From IMG/VR virus record IMGVR_UViG_3300030101_001083, positions 1-28,345 of that record: DNA of 28,345 nucleotides; one strand, 5' to 3'. Below the pieces are notes generated by a model. That model had not been told where the DNA came from. It searched no databases and worked only from the letters and a program-made list of their open reading frames with translations. A program made the translations under genes and the position numbers. Source of the stretch: a virus. Positions 10,302 through 17,820 of the stretch are shown piece by piece. Every line of letters starts with the position of its first letter. Positions within the stretch are counted from its first letter, which is position 1.

Positions 10302-12734
10302 ATGGCTCGTGAACCGATTGCCGGAATGATAGACAAGAATGTCCCGTCTCAGTTGGACATGGAGGACTTAGCTGCGGAAGTTGAGCTAGAGATTCCCGGC
10401 AGCATGGACGACAACGTCGTTGCTTTTGAGGGTGTTGCCGAGGGCATGGACATAGAGATGATCCCGGATGAGGACGGTGGTGTAACCATTGATTTTGATC
10501 CGCAGGACCAGCGCGGCAAAGGTGATGATTTCTACATGAACTTGGCCGAGGAGATACCGGACCGTGAGTTGTCCCGTATTGCTGGCGAGTTAATGTCTGA
10601 GTTTGATGCTAATAAGTCGGGACGACAGGAGTGGGAAGATGCTTACGCCAACGGTTTGGAACTTCTTGGTTTCTCCTATGAGGAGAGAGCGCAGCCATTC
10701 CGAGGAGCTTCCGGAGTTACGCACCCCTTGCTCGCAGAGGCTGCTACACAATTCCAAGCGCAGGCGTTTAACGAGTTGTTGCCAGCGTCGGGTCCCGTGC
10801 GAACTGCTGTCTTGGGAGCCGAAACAAGGGAAAAAGAGCAGCAGGCCATCCGCGTAAAGCAGTTTATGAACTACTACATCACCAACGTGATGGAGGAATA
10901 CACCCCTGAACTTGACCAGATGTTGTTCTTTTTGCCTTTGGCGGGGTCTACGTTCAAGAAAGTTTACTATGATGAGACAAGAGGACGTGCTGTAAGTAAG
11001 TTTGTACCGGCAGAACACCTAGTTGTGCCGTATGAAACGTCAGATTTAGAGACTTGTCCCAATATAACGCAGGTTATCCGCATGTCATTGAACGATTTGC
11101 GGAAGAAACAGGTGTCTGGGTTCTATCTGGACATGGATGTGTTGCCCGCGCAGGGTGAGTCAGGGTCCGTGGAGGACGAAATACAGCGTATTGACGGTGT
11201 AACACCCACTCAGATCGACTATGACTGCACGATTTTGGAGTGTCACGTTGATTTGGACCTTGAGGGGTATGAAGAAGAGGATGAGGACGGTGAATTAACC
11301 GGTATCAAGATACCATATATTGTCACCATCAGTCAGGATAACGGTCAGATACTGTCAATTAGGCGAAATTATCGTGAAGATGACGAAGATAAGCGAAAAA
11401 TACAGTATTTTGTGCATTATAAGTTCCTTCCGGGATTTGGTTTTTACGGTTTGGGGCTTATTCACACGATTGGCGGGCTGTCACGGACCGCCACAGCGGC
11501 ACTGCGACAGTTAATCGACGCTGGTACGTTGTCCAACCTCCCAGCGGGTTTCAAAGCCCGCGGACTACGGATCAGGGACGACGATGACCCGTTGCAGCCC
11601 GGTGAGTTTCGCGATGTGGATGCTCCCGGAGGGGCTATTCGTGACAGCCTGATGCCGCTGCCGTTCAAAGGGCCTGATGCGACGCTGTTTAACTTGCTTG
11701 GGTTTGTTGTTCAGGCGGGTCAGCGGTTTGCGACGATTACAGACCTGAAAGTGGGTGATGGTAACCAGCAGGCGGCTGTTGGAACGACTATTGCGATGCT
11801 GGAGCAGGGTTCTCGTGTGATGAGTGCGGTGCATAAGCGGTTGCACTATGCCATGCGTATTGAGTTCAAGATGCTGGCGCGGGTTATGTCGGAGAGTCTG
11901 CCGCAGGAGTATCCGTATTCTGTAGAGGGTGCGGAGTCTGCCGTAATGGCGAGTGACTTTGACGACAGGATTGACGTGGTTCCTGTATCAGATCCGAATA
12001 TGTTTAGTCAGGCGCAGCGAATTGCGCTGGCACAGACCAAATTACAGCTTGCTGGTGCCGCTCCAGAGCTTCACAACATGCACGAAGTGTACAAGGACAT
12101 GTATGAGGCGCTGGGTGTTAAGGACACTGACAGGATAATGAAGCGTATCCCTGATGAGGAGCCAGCGCCAAAAGATCCGGCGCAGGAAAATATAGACGCT
12201 ATGGACATGGTGCCTTTGCAGGCGTTTGAGGGTCAGGAGCATGAGGCGCATATAATGGCGCACATGGTTTTTGGGTCTACACCAATGGTTGCAGGAATGC
12301 CTGCTATTGCCATGTCTTTGCAGAAGCACATTATGGAGCATGTGCGGATAGCGGCTCGTGAGCGGGCGGCAGTACAGTTTATTCAGTCTAGGCAGGCTGT
12401 TGGAGGGGCTGCGGCCACAGAAGAGGAGATGTTGCAGGTAGAGGGCCTGACTGCACAGTTTGTGGCTGAAGGTATGCAGATGGTCAAGCAGATGTCTCAG
12501 CAGGTATCAGGTCAGGGCCCGGATCCACTGGTTCAGTTGAAAGAGCAGGAGCTACAGATTAGAGCACAGGCTGAACAGGCAGATGCTCAGAATGATGCGG
12601 CTAAACTAAATCTGGATGCACAGAACCAGCAGATACGGGCATCTCAGTTCCAACAGAAGCTTGCCAGTCAGGAAAAACAGACCCAAGCACGTATTCAGTC
12701 TGCAATGGAGAGGGAACTACTCAAAAAACAATAG
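10302..12734 (+). CDS. Portal protein, 810 aa
   Basis: The portal is the dodecameric ring at the capsid vertex through which TerL loads DNA and to which the tail attaches. The frame has an acidic N-terminus and then the portal core (GASGVTHPLLAEAATQFQAQ, with the FNELLPASGPVRT that follows), with helices through about residue 640. The last 120 residues are a Gln/Ala-rich coiled coil (QLKEQELQIRAQAEQADAQ). The length fits the large podovirus-type portals. It is placed after TerL, as usual. The assignment rests on these conserved stretches and on synteny; the start follows GGAGATAACAC. Confidence 0.85.
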   Translation: MAREPIAGMIDKNVPSQLDMEDLAAEVELEIPGSMDDNVVAFEGVAEGMDIEMIPDEDGGVTIDFDPQDQRGKGDDFYMNLAEEIPDRELSRIAGELMSEFDANKSGRQEWEDAYANGLELLGFSYEERAQPFRGASGVTHPLLAEAATQFQAQAFNELLPASGPVRTAVLGAETREKEQQAIRVKQFMNYYITNVMEEYTPELDQMLFFLPLAGSTFKKVYYDETRGRAVSKFVPAEHLVVPYETSDLETCPNITQVIRMSLNDLRKKQVSGFYLDMDVLPAQGESGSVEDEIQRIDGVTPTQIDYDCTILECHVDLDLEGYEEEDEDGELTGIKIPYIVTISQDNGQILSIRRNYREDDEDKRKIQYFVHYKFLPGFGFYGLGLIHTIGGLSRTATAALRQLIDAGTLSNLPAGFKARGLRIRDDDDPLQPGEFRDVDAPGGAIRDSLMPLPFKGPDATLFNLLGFVVQAGQRFATITDLKVGDGNQQAAVGTTIAMLEQGSRVMSAVHKRLHYAMRIEFKMLARVMSESLPQEYPYSVEGAESAVMASDFDDRIDVVPVSDPNMFSQAQRIALAQTKLQLAGAAPELHNMHEVYKDMYEALGVKDTDRIMKRIPDEEPAPKDPAQENIDAMDMVPLQAFEGQEHEAHIMAHMVFGSTPMVAGMPAIAMSLQKHIMEHVRIAARERAAVQFIQSRQAVGGAAATEEEMLQVEGLTAQFVAEGMQMVKQMSQQVSGQGPDPLVQLKEQELQIRAQAEQADAQNDAAKLNLDAQNQQIRASQFQQKLASQEKQTQARIQSAMERELLKKQ

Positions 12735-12746
12735 CTTGGGGGCTAA

Positions 12747-13229
12747 ATGGAACCGATTACCACGGCGTTAGCCGGTTTTGCGTTATTTAAAAGTGCTGTC
12801 GATGGCATCAAGGGTGCTATCGGAACGGCTAATGACGTGTCCGAAATAGCTGGTTATATTGATGCTTTGTTCGATGGTGAGAAGCAGGTCCAGCAGGAGC
12901 GCAACCGAAAATCAGGCATAGGCATGGGGGACCAGCTTGGCGTAAAATCTGTAGCAACAGAGATTATAAATGCGCGTCTGGCTCAAGAGCAGATGCAAGA
13001 GATCGCCACTATGGTTGATTTTCGTTTTGGTCATGGCACATGGAAATCTATTACTGAAGAGAGGGCTAGGCGCATACAAGCTGCCAAAGAGGCGGCGATG
13101 CAGGCAAAGCGACAGAAATTGAGAGAGCAGAGAGAGTTGGAAGAGACAATAAAAAATGTCGTTTTGACTTTAACCGTGGTAGTGGTGGCTTTTGGATTTT
13201 TTGTATTCTTGTTTATGGTGGTGCTATGA
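12747..13229 (+). CDS. Membrane-anchored coiled-coil protein, 160 aa
   Basis: The product is not recognised. A mildly hydrophobic N-terminus (ITTALAGFALFKSAVDGIKG) is followed by an amphipathic region and a charged coiled coil (ARRIQAAKEAAMQAKRQKLREQ). A C-terminal membrane span (NVVLTLTVVVVAFGFFVFLFMVVL) ends the protein. Its stop overlaps the next start (ATGA). It may be a virion inner or ejection protein, or a lysis accessory. It opens the run of overlapping small membrane genes. Confidence 0.6.
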   Translation: MEPITTALAGFALFKSAVDGIKGAIGTANDVSEIAGYIDALFDGEKQVQQERNRKSGIGMGDQLGVKSVATEIINARLAQEQMQEIATMVDFRFGHGTWKSITEERARRIQAAKEAAMQAKRQKLREQRELEETIKNVVLTLTVVVVAFGFFVFLFMVVL

Positions 13230-13546
13230 AACAGAAAAAATTGTCAGAGAACTCACGGTTTGCACAGTTTGACCTAGATAATGACGGCACTGTGACAGAT
13301 GATGAGATTGCTCACGCAAAGGACATGCTGGAGTTAGAACTCCGTGAGGAGAAGGCTGATGCACAAAAGCGAATGGCTTGGATCGCTGTGGCTAGTATGG
13401 TTGGCTTTGCGCTTTTGCCGCTTGTTCCGTGGATACCAGAAAGCAGGCTAACTTTTCTAGCTAGTCTCAGTGACATGCTGTTTTTGAGTCAGGCATCTAT
13501 TGTTGGCTTTTACTTTGGTGCACAGGCGTACATGGCGAAAAAATGA
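13226..13546 (+). CDS. EF-hand membrane protein, 106 aa
   Basis: Residues 16-27 form a canonical EF-hand calcium loop (DLDNDGTVTDDE, with D16, D18, D20 and E27 at positions 1, 3, 5 and 12). After a charged helix the protein has two hydrophobic spans (MAWIAVASMVGFALLPLVPW and LFLSQASIVGFYFGAQAY). It likely sits in the inner membrane with a Ca-binding head. EF-hand proteins of this kind occur in marine phages as I recall. It overlaps both neighbours by four bases (ATGA). A holin-like or lysis-timing role is possible but unproven. Confidence 0.75.
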   Translation: MKQKKLSENSRFAQFDLDNDGTVTDDEIAHAKDMLELELREEKADAQKRMAWIAVASMVGFALLPLVPWIPESRLTFLASLSDMLFLSQASIVGFYFGAQAYMAKK

Positions 13547-13755
13547 TCCACGCTTTTGTGCTTGTACTGGTTTTGGGCGGCAAGGTTCAGAGCCAAGACA
13601 TGTACTTCCGTTCAGTAACTGATTGCAATTTTTTCGCATCACAGGTAACAAAGAGGTATGGGAATTATCAGCATTATAGCGGAGTTCCCTCAGAACATAA
13701 GGCAACTGCGTATTGTAAACCTGTAAAAGTGAGTGCAGACAAAGAGTTATATTAA
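13543..13755 (+). CDS. Small exported two-Cys protein, 70 aa
   Basis: The N-terminus (MIHAFVLVLVLGGKVQSQ) looks like a signal peptide with a QSQ-type cleavage region. The mature part carries two cysteines (C28 and C58) that could form a disulfide in the periplasm. It shares a general pattern with the products at 13755 and 14641: a hydrophobic start, a mid Cys and a late YxC or similar Cys. It may be a paralogue. The start overlaps the previous stop (ATGA). The function is unknown; an envelope role is inferred. Confidence 0.6.
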   Translation: MIHAFVLVLVLGGKVQSQDMYFRSVTDCNFFASQVTKRYGNYQHYSGVPSEHKATAYCKPVKVSADKELY

Positions 13756-13976
13756 TGGCCTTGAGAGAGTACATTTTGGTAATCTCCATGTGGGGAAATG
13801 ATGGGGTAACGGATCACTACATTGGTCAGATGTCACTTCAACAGCCCATGAGCCAAAAACAATGTCACTGGATGTTGGATGATAAACGCTGGTCAGCCGC
13901 GTATGATAATAAACATTATAAAATGGCCATGCACTGTTTTCCAAAGGACTGTGCAGGAAAGGAACGCTGTGAGTGA
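13755..13976 (+). CDS. Small Cys-rich protein, 73 aa
   Basis: The protein starts with a beta-like REYILVISMWG. It has four cysteines in the second half (QKQCHWML, MHCFPKDCAGKERC). The pattern resembles the gene before it and the one at 14641. No clear signal peptide is seen. The start overlaps the previous stop (TAATG). It is not recognised; cysteine content and context suggest an envelope or lysis-related accessory. Confidence 0.55.
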   Translation: MALREYILVISMWGNDGVTDHYIGQMSLQQPMSQKQCHWMLDDKRWSAAYDNKHYKMAMHCFPKDCAGKERCE

Positions 13977-14181
13977 GGAAAAGAAAAAGCCGATATCGCT
14001 AGCTGTTGGGGAGAACAGCTTTGAGTTAGTGCTTCGTATATTAGGTAATGAGTTTATAGCCATACGGATAGGGTCAACTAATTTCTCCGGTAAATTAATC
14101 GCAGGTGGCGTGTTGCTACTCTTCTTCACATTTATGCTTATGGAGGTCTTTGGCCTGTCTCGTATAATGGGTGTTGAGTGA
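13969..14181 (+). CDS. Single-span membrane protein, 70 aa, GTG start
   Basis: The GTG at 13969 is chosen, with AAAGGA a suitable distance upstream and an eight-base overlap with the previous stop. An upstream start in the same frame at 13879 would overlap deeply and is rejected. A charged N-terminus (SEEKKKPIS) and an amphipathic middle lead to one span (LIAGGVLLLFFTFMLMEVFG). The stop TGA shares its A with the next ATG. The function is unknown; it is part of the membrane-gene run. Confidence 0.6.
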   Translation: MSEEKKKPISLAVGENSFELVLRILGNEFIAIRIGSTNFSGKLIAGGVLLLFFTFMLMEVFGLSRIMGVE

Positions 14182-14243
14182 TGTTATATCTTTTACCGCC
14201 TCTATGGCTTTTTTCGTTCTTTTGCGGGTATTTGTTTGGATAA
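14181..14243 (+). CDS. Hydrophobic 20-aa peptide
   Basis: MLYLLPPLWLFSFFCGYLFG is almost entirely hydrophobic, without charge. It starts on the last base of the previous stop (TGATG) and ends three bases before the next gene. Its overlap fits the rest of the run, which is the only reason to call it. It could be a small membrane peptide or a coupling leader for the gene that follows. Confidence 0.4.
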   Translation: MLYLLPPLWLFSFFCGYLFG

Positions 14244-14246
14244 ACG

Positions 14247-14651
14247 ATGGCCACTAAATTAAACGAGAATACTGAATTATCCATGCCCATTCGAAATTTA
14301 ATTGCGTTGCTTATTGCGGCAACTGTTGGTACGTGGGCGTATTTTGGTGTGATTGAACGCCTTAACACCATTGAGAATAAGATACTTTTGATGGAAACAG
14401 ATTTGGGAATGAATACAGAATTTAGGATTAAATGGCCGAGGGGCGAGATGGGATCGCTTCCGGCCGACTCTGAACAATTTATGCTTATTGAGCACCTGTC
14501 TGAGCAACTTGCTAAATTACAGGAGCAGATAGATGAGGGTCGCGCTCCACATGACCAGCAACAAAAATTAACTTTGGATTTTTACGAAAAGCGGTTAACT
14601 AATATTGAGGAACAGATTGAGAAAATAAGGAACGCCCAACGTGGTAATTGA
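14247..14651 (+). CDS. Membrane-anchored coiled-coil protein, 134 aa
   Basis: An N-terminal span (IRNLIALLIAATVGTWAYFG) is followed by a long, charged helical region (LNTIENKILLMETDLG, LIEHLSEQLAKLQEQIDEG, LTNIEEQIEKIRNAQ), probably a coiled coil outside or inside the membrane. The layout resembles i-spanins, which join the inner membrane to an outer-membrane partner. No lipobox gene is seen beside it, so this is only a suggestion. The next gene starts 11 bases before its stop. Confidence 0.6.
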   Translation: MATKLNENTELSMPIRNLIALLIAATVGTWAYFGVIERLNTIENKILLMETDLGMNTEFRIKWPRGEMGSLPADSEQFMLIEHLSEQLAKLQEQIDEGRAPHDQQQKLTLDFYEKRLTNIEEQIEKIRNAQRGN

Positions 14652-14859
14652 GACAATTACATTAATATTATACATGAGCGGTGACGTTACAGAACATACA
14701 GCATTTGAGCAAATTGCTAAGTGTCTCAAAGCAAAACGCACTATTGAGCGCAATCTGTATAAAAAAACTTCTTCTGTTCGATATGCTTGTGAAAACAAGA
14801 CGGTTGAGGTATCGAAGAATACAGATGGCACAAATTATATTGTAAGGATAGTGGAATGA
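14641..14859 (+). CDS. Small two-Cys protein, 72 aa, GTG start
   Basis: The GTG at 14641 has AAGGA about ten bases upstream and overlaps the previous stop. The product begins with a hydrophobic strand (VIETITLILYMSG), has an amphipathic helix with one Cys (IAKCLKAKRTIERNL) and a late RYACENKTVEV. It shares the general layout of the products at 13543 and 13755, so a small paralogous set is likely. The stop overlaps the next start (ATGA). Confidence 0.55.
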   Translation: MVIETITLILYMSGDVTEHTAFEQIAKCLKAKRTIERNLYKKTSSVRYACENKTVEVSKNTDGTNYIVRIVE

Positions 14860-15242
14860 TACAGGCTCTTATTGGCCCCATCTCCTCTCTAGCTGGCACA
14901 TGGCTAGAGGGTAAAGTCGAAAAGACAAAGGCTGAAGCTGGCGCAAAAGTAGCAAAAGCCCAAGCGGAAGCTGTCATTATGCAGAAAAAAGCTACCGGAG
15001 AAATCGACTGGGATCTGAAGATGGCTGATGCTTCGGCACATAGCTGGAAAGACGAGTGGCTTACTATTTTGTTTTCGATCCCGCTTATACTATCATTCTG
15101 TGGGGATTGGGGTAGAGAGATTGTTCAGAACGGTTTTGCGGCTCTTGAGGCCATGCCGCAATACTATCAATATACGCTTGGAGTTATCGTGAGCGCGAGT
15201 TTTGGAACACGAGCGGCAACAAAGTTTTTTGGGAAAAAATGA
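14856..15242 (+). CDS. Holin, three-span (GTA_holin_3TM-like), 128 aa
   Basis: Holins form the lesions in the inner membrane that let the endolysin reach the wall. After an Ala/Lys-rich helix (residues 20-45) the frame shows WLTILFSIPLILSFCG and a second span near LGVIVSASFG, with a GTRAATKFFGKK end. This matches the 3TM holin family of phages and gene transfer agents as I recall it. It overlaps the endolysin start by four bases. Position and composition make the call good. Confidence 0.75.
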   Translation: MIQALIGPISSLAGTWLEGKVEKTKAEAGAKVAKAQAEAVIMQKKATGEIDWDLKMADASAHSWKDEWLTILFSIPLILSFCGDWGREIVQNGFAALEAMPQYYQYTLGVIVSASFGTRAATKFFGKK

Positions 15243-15754
15243 TGGAAGCAAACTTTTTTAAAAGTCTTGAGATGGTTCTCAAGCACGAAGGTGGTTTTGT
15301 GGATCACCCTGAAGATCCGGGGGGCGCAACTAACAAGGGCATTACACACAAGACTTACTCTGATTTTTTGGGTAGACCCTTAGAGGACGTAAGTGAATTG
15401 AAGAATATTCCGGATGAGCATGTTCAACAAATCTATAAAGATGGTTACTGGAATAGAGTAAAAGCAGATCAACTCAGCAGTGGGGTGGACTTTTGTGTTT
15501 TTGATTGGGCCGTTAATTCTGGTCCCGGAAGAGCGGCGAAAGCTTTACAGAAGGCCGTTATGGTTACACAAGATGGTGCGATAGGGCCTATGACTTTAGC
15601 TGCGGTTGAAGAAGAACTACCAGAAGAGGTTATCGAAAAGATAACTAAAGAAAGAGAAGAGTTTTACCGTAGCCTAAGAACTTTTGATACTTTCGGAAAA
15701 GGGTGGCTACGTCGTAACGAAGAAACTCGTGACTTTGCGTTGGAAATGATATAA
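15239..15754 (+). CDS. Endolysin, GH108-type muramidase, 171 aa
   Basis: The enzyme cuts the glycan strands of peptidoglycan for host lysis. The N-terminus has the GH108 signature (LKHEGGFVDHPEDPGGATNKG), with the catalytic Glu at residue 17. A PG_binding_3-like C-terminal part (about 85-171) follows, with DWAVNSGPGRAAKALQ and IGPMTLAAV. No signal peptide is present, so it depends on the holin. The overlap with the holin gene is ATGA. A second ATG three bases later is equally possible. Confidence 0.9.
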   Translation: MMEANFFKSLEMVLKHEGGFVDHPEDPGGATNKGITHKTYSDFLGRPLEDVSELKNIPDEHVQQIYKDGYWNRVKADQLSSGVDFCVFDWAVNSGPGRAAKALQKAVMVTQDGAIGPMTLAAVEEELPEEVIEKITKEREEFYRSLRTFDTFGKGWLRRNEETRDFALEMI

Positions 15755-15786
15755 CACTATATCGGATTTAACGCGGAGATATACGA

Positions 15787-15984
15787 GTGGATGAGATACA
15801 TTTTGCGGAGGCCGTTTTCCGTATAGTTAAAGAGAGACGGCAGGCTATTTATGATTTGTTGATATATGACAACGTAAGTAGCATAGAGCAATATCGTGAG
15901 CTCATGGGTAATTTAAAAGCCCTAGATCATGTGGAACAGGAACTCAAGAGCCTGCTAGATAAACAGGAGCAAAGCAATGGTTGA
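15787..15984 (+). CDS. Small helical protein, 65 aa, GTG start
   Basis: The product is not recognised. It is all-helical and charged, with EAVFRIVKERRQAIYDLL and a C-terminal heptad-like KALDHVEQELKSLLDKQEQ. The GTG start has GCGGAG nine bases upstream; the ATG four bases later is out of frame. It overlaps the co-chaperonin gene by eight bases and probably belongs with the head-assembly set. A role as a small assembly factor is a guess. Confidence 0.6.
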   Translation: MDEIHFAEAVFRIVKERRQAIYDLLIYDNVSSIEQYRELMGNLKALDHVEQELKSLLDKQEQSNG

Positions 15985-16414
15985 CTTGAAGGCAGCAGCC
16001 GAAGGTGTTGCAAAAATTTCAGAGGCTTATAAAGAGCCTGAAGACAGAGTATTAGACCCCGAAGCGATTGGGGCTTCCCTCCTAGAAAGAATGCCGACTC
16101 CGACAGGATGGCGTCTGTTGGTTTTGCCTTACAGAGGTAAGGGTAAAACAGATGGTGGTATTTATCTACCGGATGCGGTTGTTCAAGAACAAACGGTTTC
16201 TACACAAGTAGGATACGTCCTTAAAGTTGGATCTCTAGCTTATAAGGATTCAGAAAAGTTTCCCACCGGAGCTTGGTGTGAACAGGGTGATTGGGTGATG
16301 TTTGCCCGTTATTCTGGCTCACGCTTCAAGATAGATGGCGGGGAGGTCCGTATACTCAATGATGACGAGGTACTGGCTAAAATTATGGAACCCGAAGACA
16401 TTCTTCATTTCTAG
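15977..16414 (+). CDS. groES: GroES-like co-chaperonin, 145 aa
   Basis: Co-chaperonins of this type cap GroEL and help to fold capsid proteins. The core (about residues 40-140) shows GWRLLVLPYRG, a mobile-loop-like TDGGIYLPD, a VGYVLKVGSLAY strand, then GDWVMFARYSG and the dome-like DGGEVRILNDDEVLAKI. The 40-residue N-terminal extension is longer than in bacterial GroES (about 97 aa in all). No GroEL is in the window, so it probably works with the host chaperonin. It sits just before the scaffold and capsid genes, as expected for a capsid-folding aid. Confidence 0.85.
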   Translation: MVDLKAAAEGVAKISEAYKEPEDRVLDPEAIGASLLERMPTPTGWRLLVLPYRGKGKTDGGIYLPDAVVQEQTVSTQVGYVLKVGSLAYKDSEKFPTGAWCEQGDWVMFARYSGSRFKIDGGEVRILNDDEVLAKIMEPEDILHF

Positions 16415-16423
16415 GAGCAGAAT

Positions 16424-17296
16424 ATGGCAGAGGAAGATAAGCAACAAATTGAATTAGAGCTTGAGGACACACAAGACACTGAGGTTGAGGTAAAAGCTGG
16501 AGAGGCAGCCGAAACTGAAGTAGAGGCGTCAAGCGACGATCAGTTTGAAAAAGCAGAGAGTAATACGCAGAAACGTATAGATCGTTTGACTAAGAAAATG
16601 CGGGAAGCAGAGCGTCAGAAAGAGGAAGCTCTGAGATACGCTCAAGGTGTTCAAGCTGAAGCGGACGGTTTGAAAAGCCGTATGAATGCTTTAGACACTA
16701 ATTATGTTAATGAGTATAGTAACCGTGTTACTAGCGAGATGGCTTCTGCTGAAGGAGAACTGGCTAAATCTATAGAGATTGGTGACACGAATGGAGTTGT
16801 TGAGGCGCAAAGAAAGATCACGAGACTCGCGATTGAGAATGATCGCGCGGAACAAGCTAAAGCGCAACAGGAGAGGGCGGCGCAACAAATTAGAGCGCAG
16901 CAGGAAGCACAGGTCCATGCTCCTATGCCACAGCAGCAACCTCGCCGTCCGGACCCGAAGGCTGAAAGCTGGGCGTCGAGAAACGAGTGGTTCGGCACTG
17001 ATGAGGCTATGACATATGCTGCTTTTGGAGTGCATAAAAAGCTTATCGAAAATGAAGGGTTTGACCCGCAGAGCGATGAGTACTATAGTGAGTTAGACAA
17101 GCGTATGCGAGAAGAGTTCCCGCATAAGCTAAAAAACGGGGAAAGCCGACGGCCCGCTCAGACCGTTGCTTCCGTATCCCGGTCGTCATCTGGGCGCAGT
17201 AGTGGGAAAAAGGTTAGACTCACCCCTAGCCAAGTCGCGATAGCGAAGAAATTGGGTGTGCCGCTTGAAGAATACGCGAAATACGTGAAGGAGTAA
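16424..17296 (+). CDS. Scaffolding-type protein, 290 aa
   Basis: Scaffolds guide capsid assembly and leave or are cleaved afterwards. The frame has an acidic N-terminus (about 50 residues rich in Glu and Asp), then long charged coiled coils (TQKRIDRLTKKMREAERQ and the AQQERAAQQIRAQQ stretch). A Ser/Arg-rich linker follows, and the short basic C-terminus (KKVRLTPSQVAIAKKLG) would suit capsid binding. The composition and the place between co-chaperonin and major capsid genes make this the best candidate. No protease domain is seen. Confidence 0.75.
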   Translation: MAEEDKQQIELELEDTQDTEVEVKAGEAAETEVEASSDDQFEKAESNTQKRIDRLTKKMREAERQKEEALRYAQGVQAEADGLKSRMNALDTNYVNEYSNRVTSEMASAEGELAKSIEIGDTNGVVEAQRKITRLAIENDRAEQAKAQQERAAQQIRAQQEAQVHAPMPQQQPRRPDPKAESWASRNEWFGTDEAMTYAAFGVHKKLIENEGFDPQSDEYYSELDKRMREEFPHKLKNGESRRPAQTVASVSRSSSGRSSGKKVRLTPSQVAIAKKLGVPLEEYAKYVKE

Positions 17297-17300
17297 GTAA

Positions 17301-17789
17301 ATGACTGAAGAACAAAACGAAATGTTTGAAGGTACAGTTAAACGTACTTCTCGCGCAAACCAGACTAGGGAAAAGACGGCGCAGCGTAAGCCGTGGGCTC
17401 CCCCGTCTATGTTGGATGCACCACCTGCACCGGATGGTTATAAGCATCGTTGGATACGAGTGGAAACTCGTGGTTTTGACGATACTAAAAACATCAGCGC
17501 AAAATTGCGTGAAGGTTATGAACTTGTTCGTAGGGATGAGTACCCAGACTTTGAGGCCCCGGTAATTGACTCAGGTAAATATGAAGGTGTGTTTGGAGTA
17601 GGTGGTCTTATTCTTGCTCGTATACCAGACGAAACAGTTGCTGAACGATCAGCTTACTTCAACCAGAGAAGTGCAGATCAGATGCAAGCGGTGGATTCTG
17701 ATATGATGAGGGAGAATGCACATTCGACTATGACGATCAACAAACCAGATCGTCAATCTCGTGTAACTTTTGGTGGTCCTCAGAAATGA
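17301..17789 (+). CDS. Head-module protein of unknown function, 162 aa
   Basis: The product is not recognised with a function. A basic N-terminus with a PWAPPSMLDAPPAPDG segment leads into a beta-rich middle (YKHRWIRVETRGFDD, LREGYELVRRDEYPDFEAP, GKYEGVFGVGGLILARIPDE). The C-terminus is polar. It lies five bases after the scaffold gene and before the decoration-like and capsid genes. A minor head or assembly protein is inferred from place alone. Confidence 0.6.
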   Translation: MTEEQNEMFEGTVKRTSRANQTREKTAQRKPWAPPSMLDAPPAPDGYKHRWIRVETRGFDDTKNISAKLREGYELVRRDEYPDFEAPVIDSGKYEGVFGVGGLILARIPDETVAERSAYFNQRSADQMQAVDSDMMRENAHSTMTINKPDRQSRVTFGGPQK

Positions 17790-17820
17790 CGGCTACCTCT
17801 TTGTCAAATAGGAGCAACTA

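Noticed and set aside
10590-11018. Minus-strand 142-aa frame opposite the portal gene
   Set aside because: It lies fully inside the portal gene and shows no protein-like features.
13879-13968. Upstream start of the 70-aa membrane gene
   Set aside because: It would overlap the previous gene by nearly 100 bases; the GTG at 13969 has a better ribosome binding site and a short overlap.
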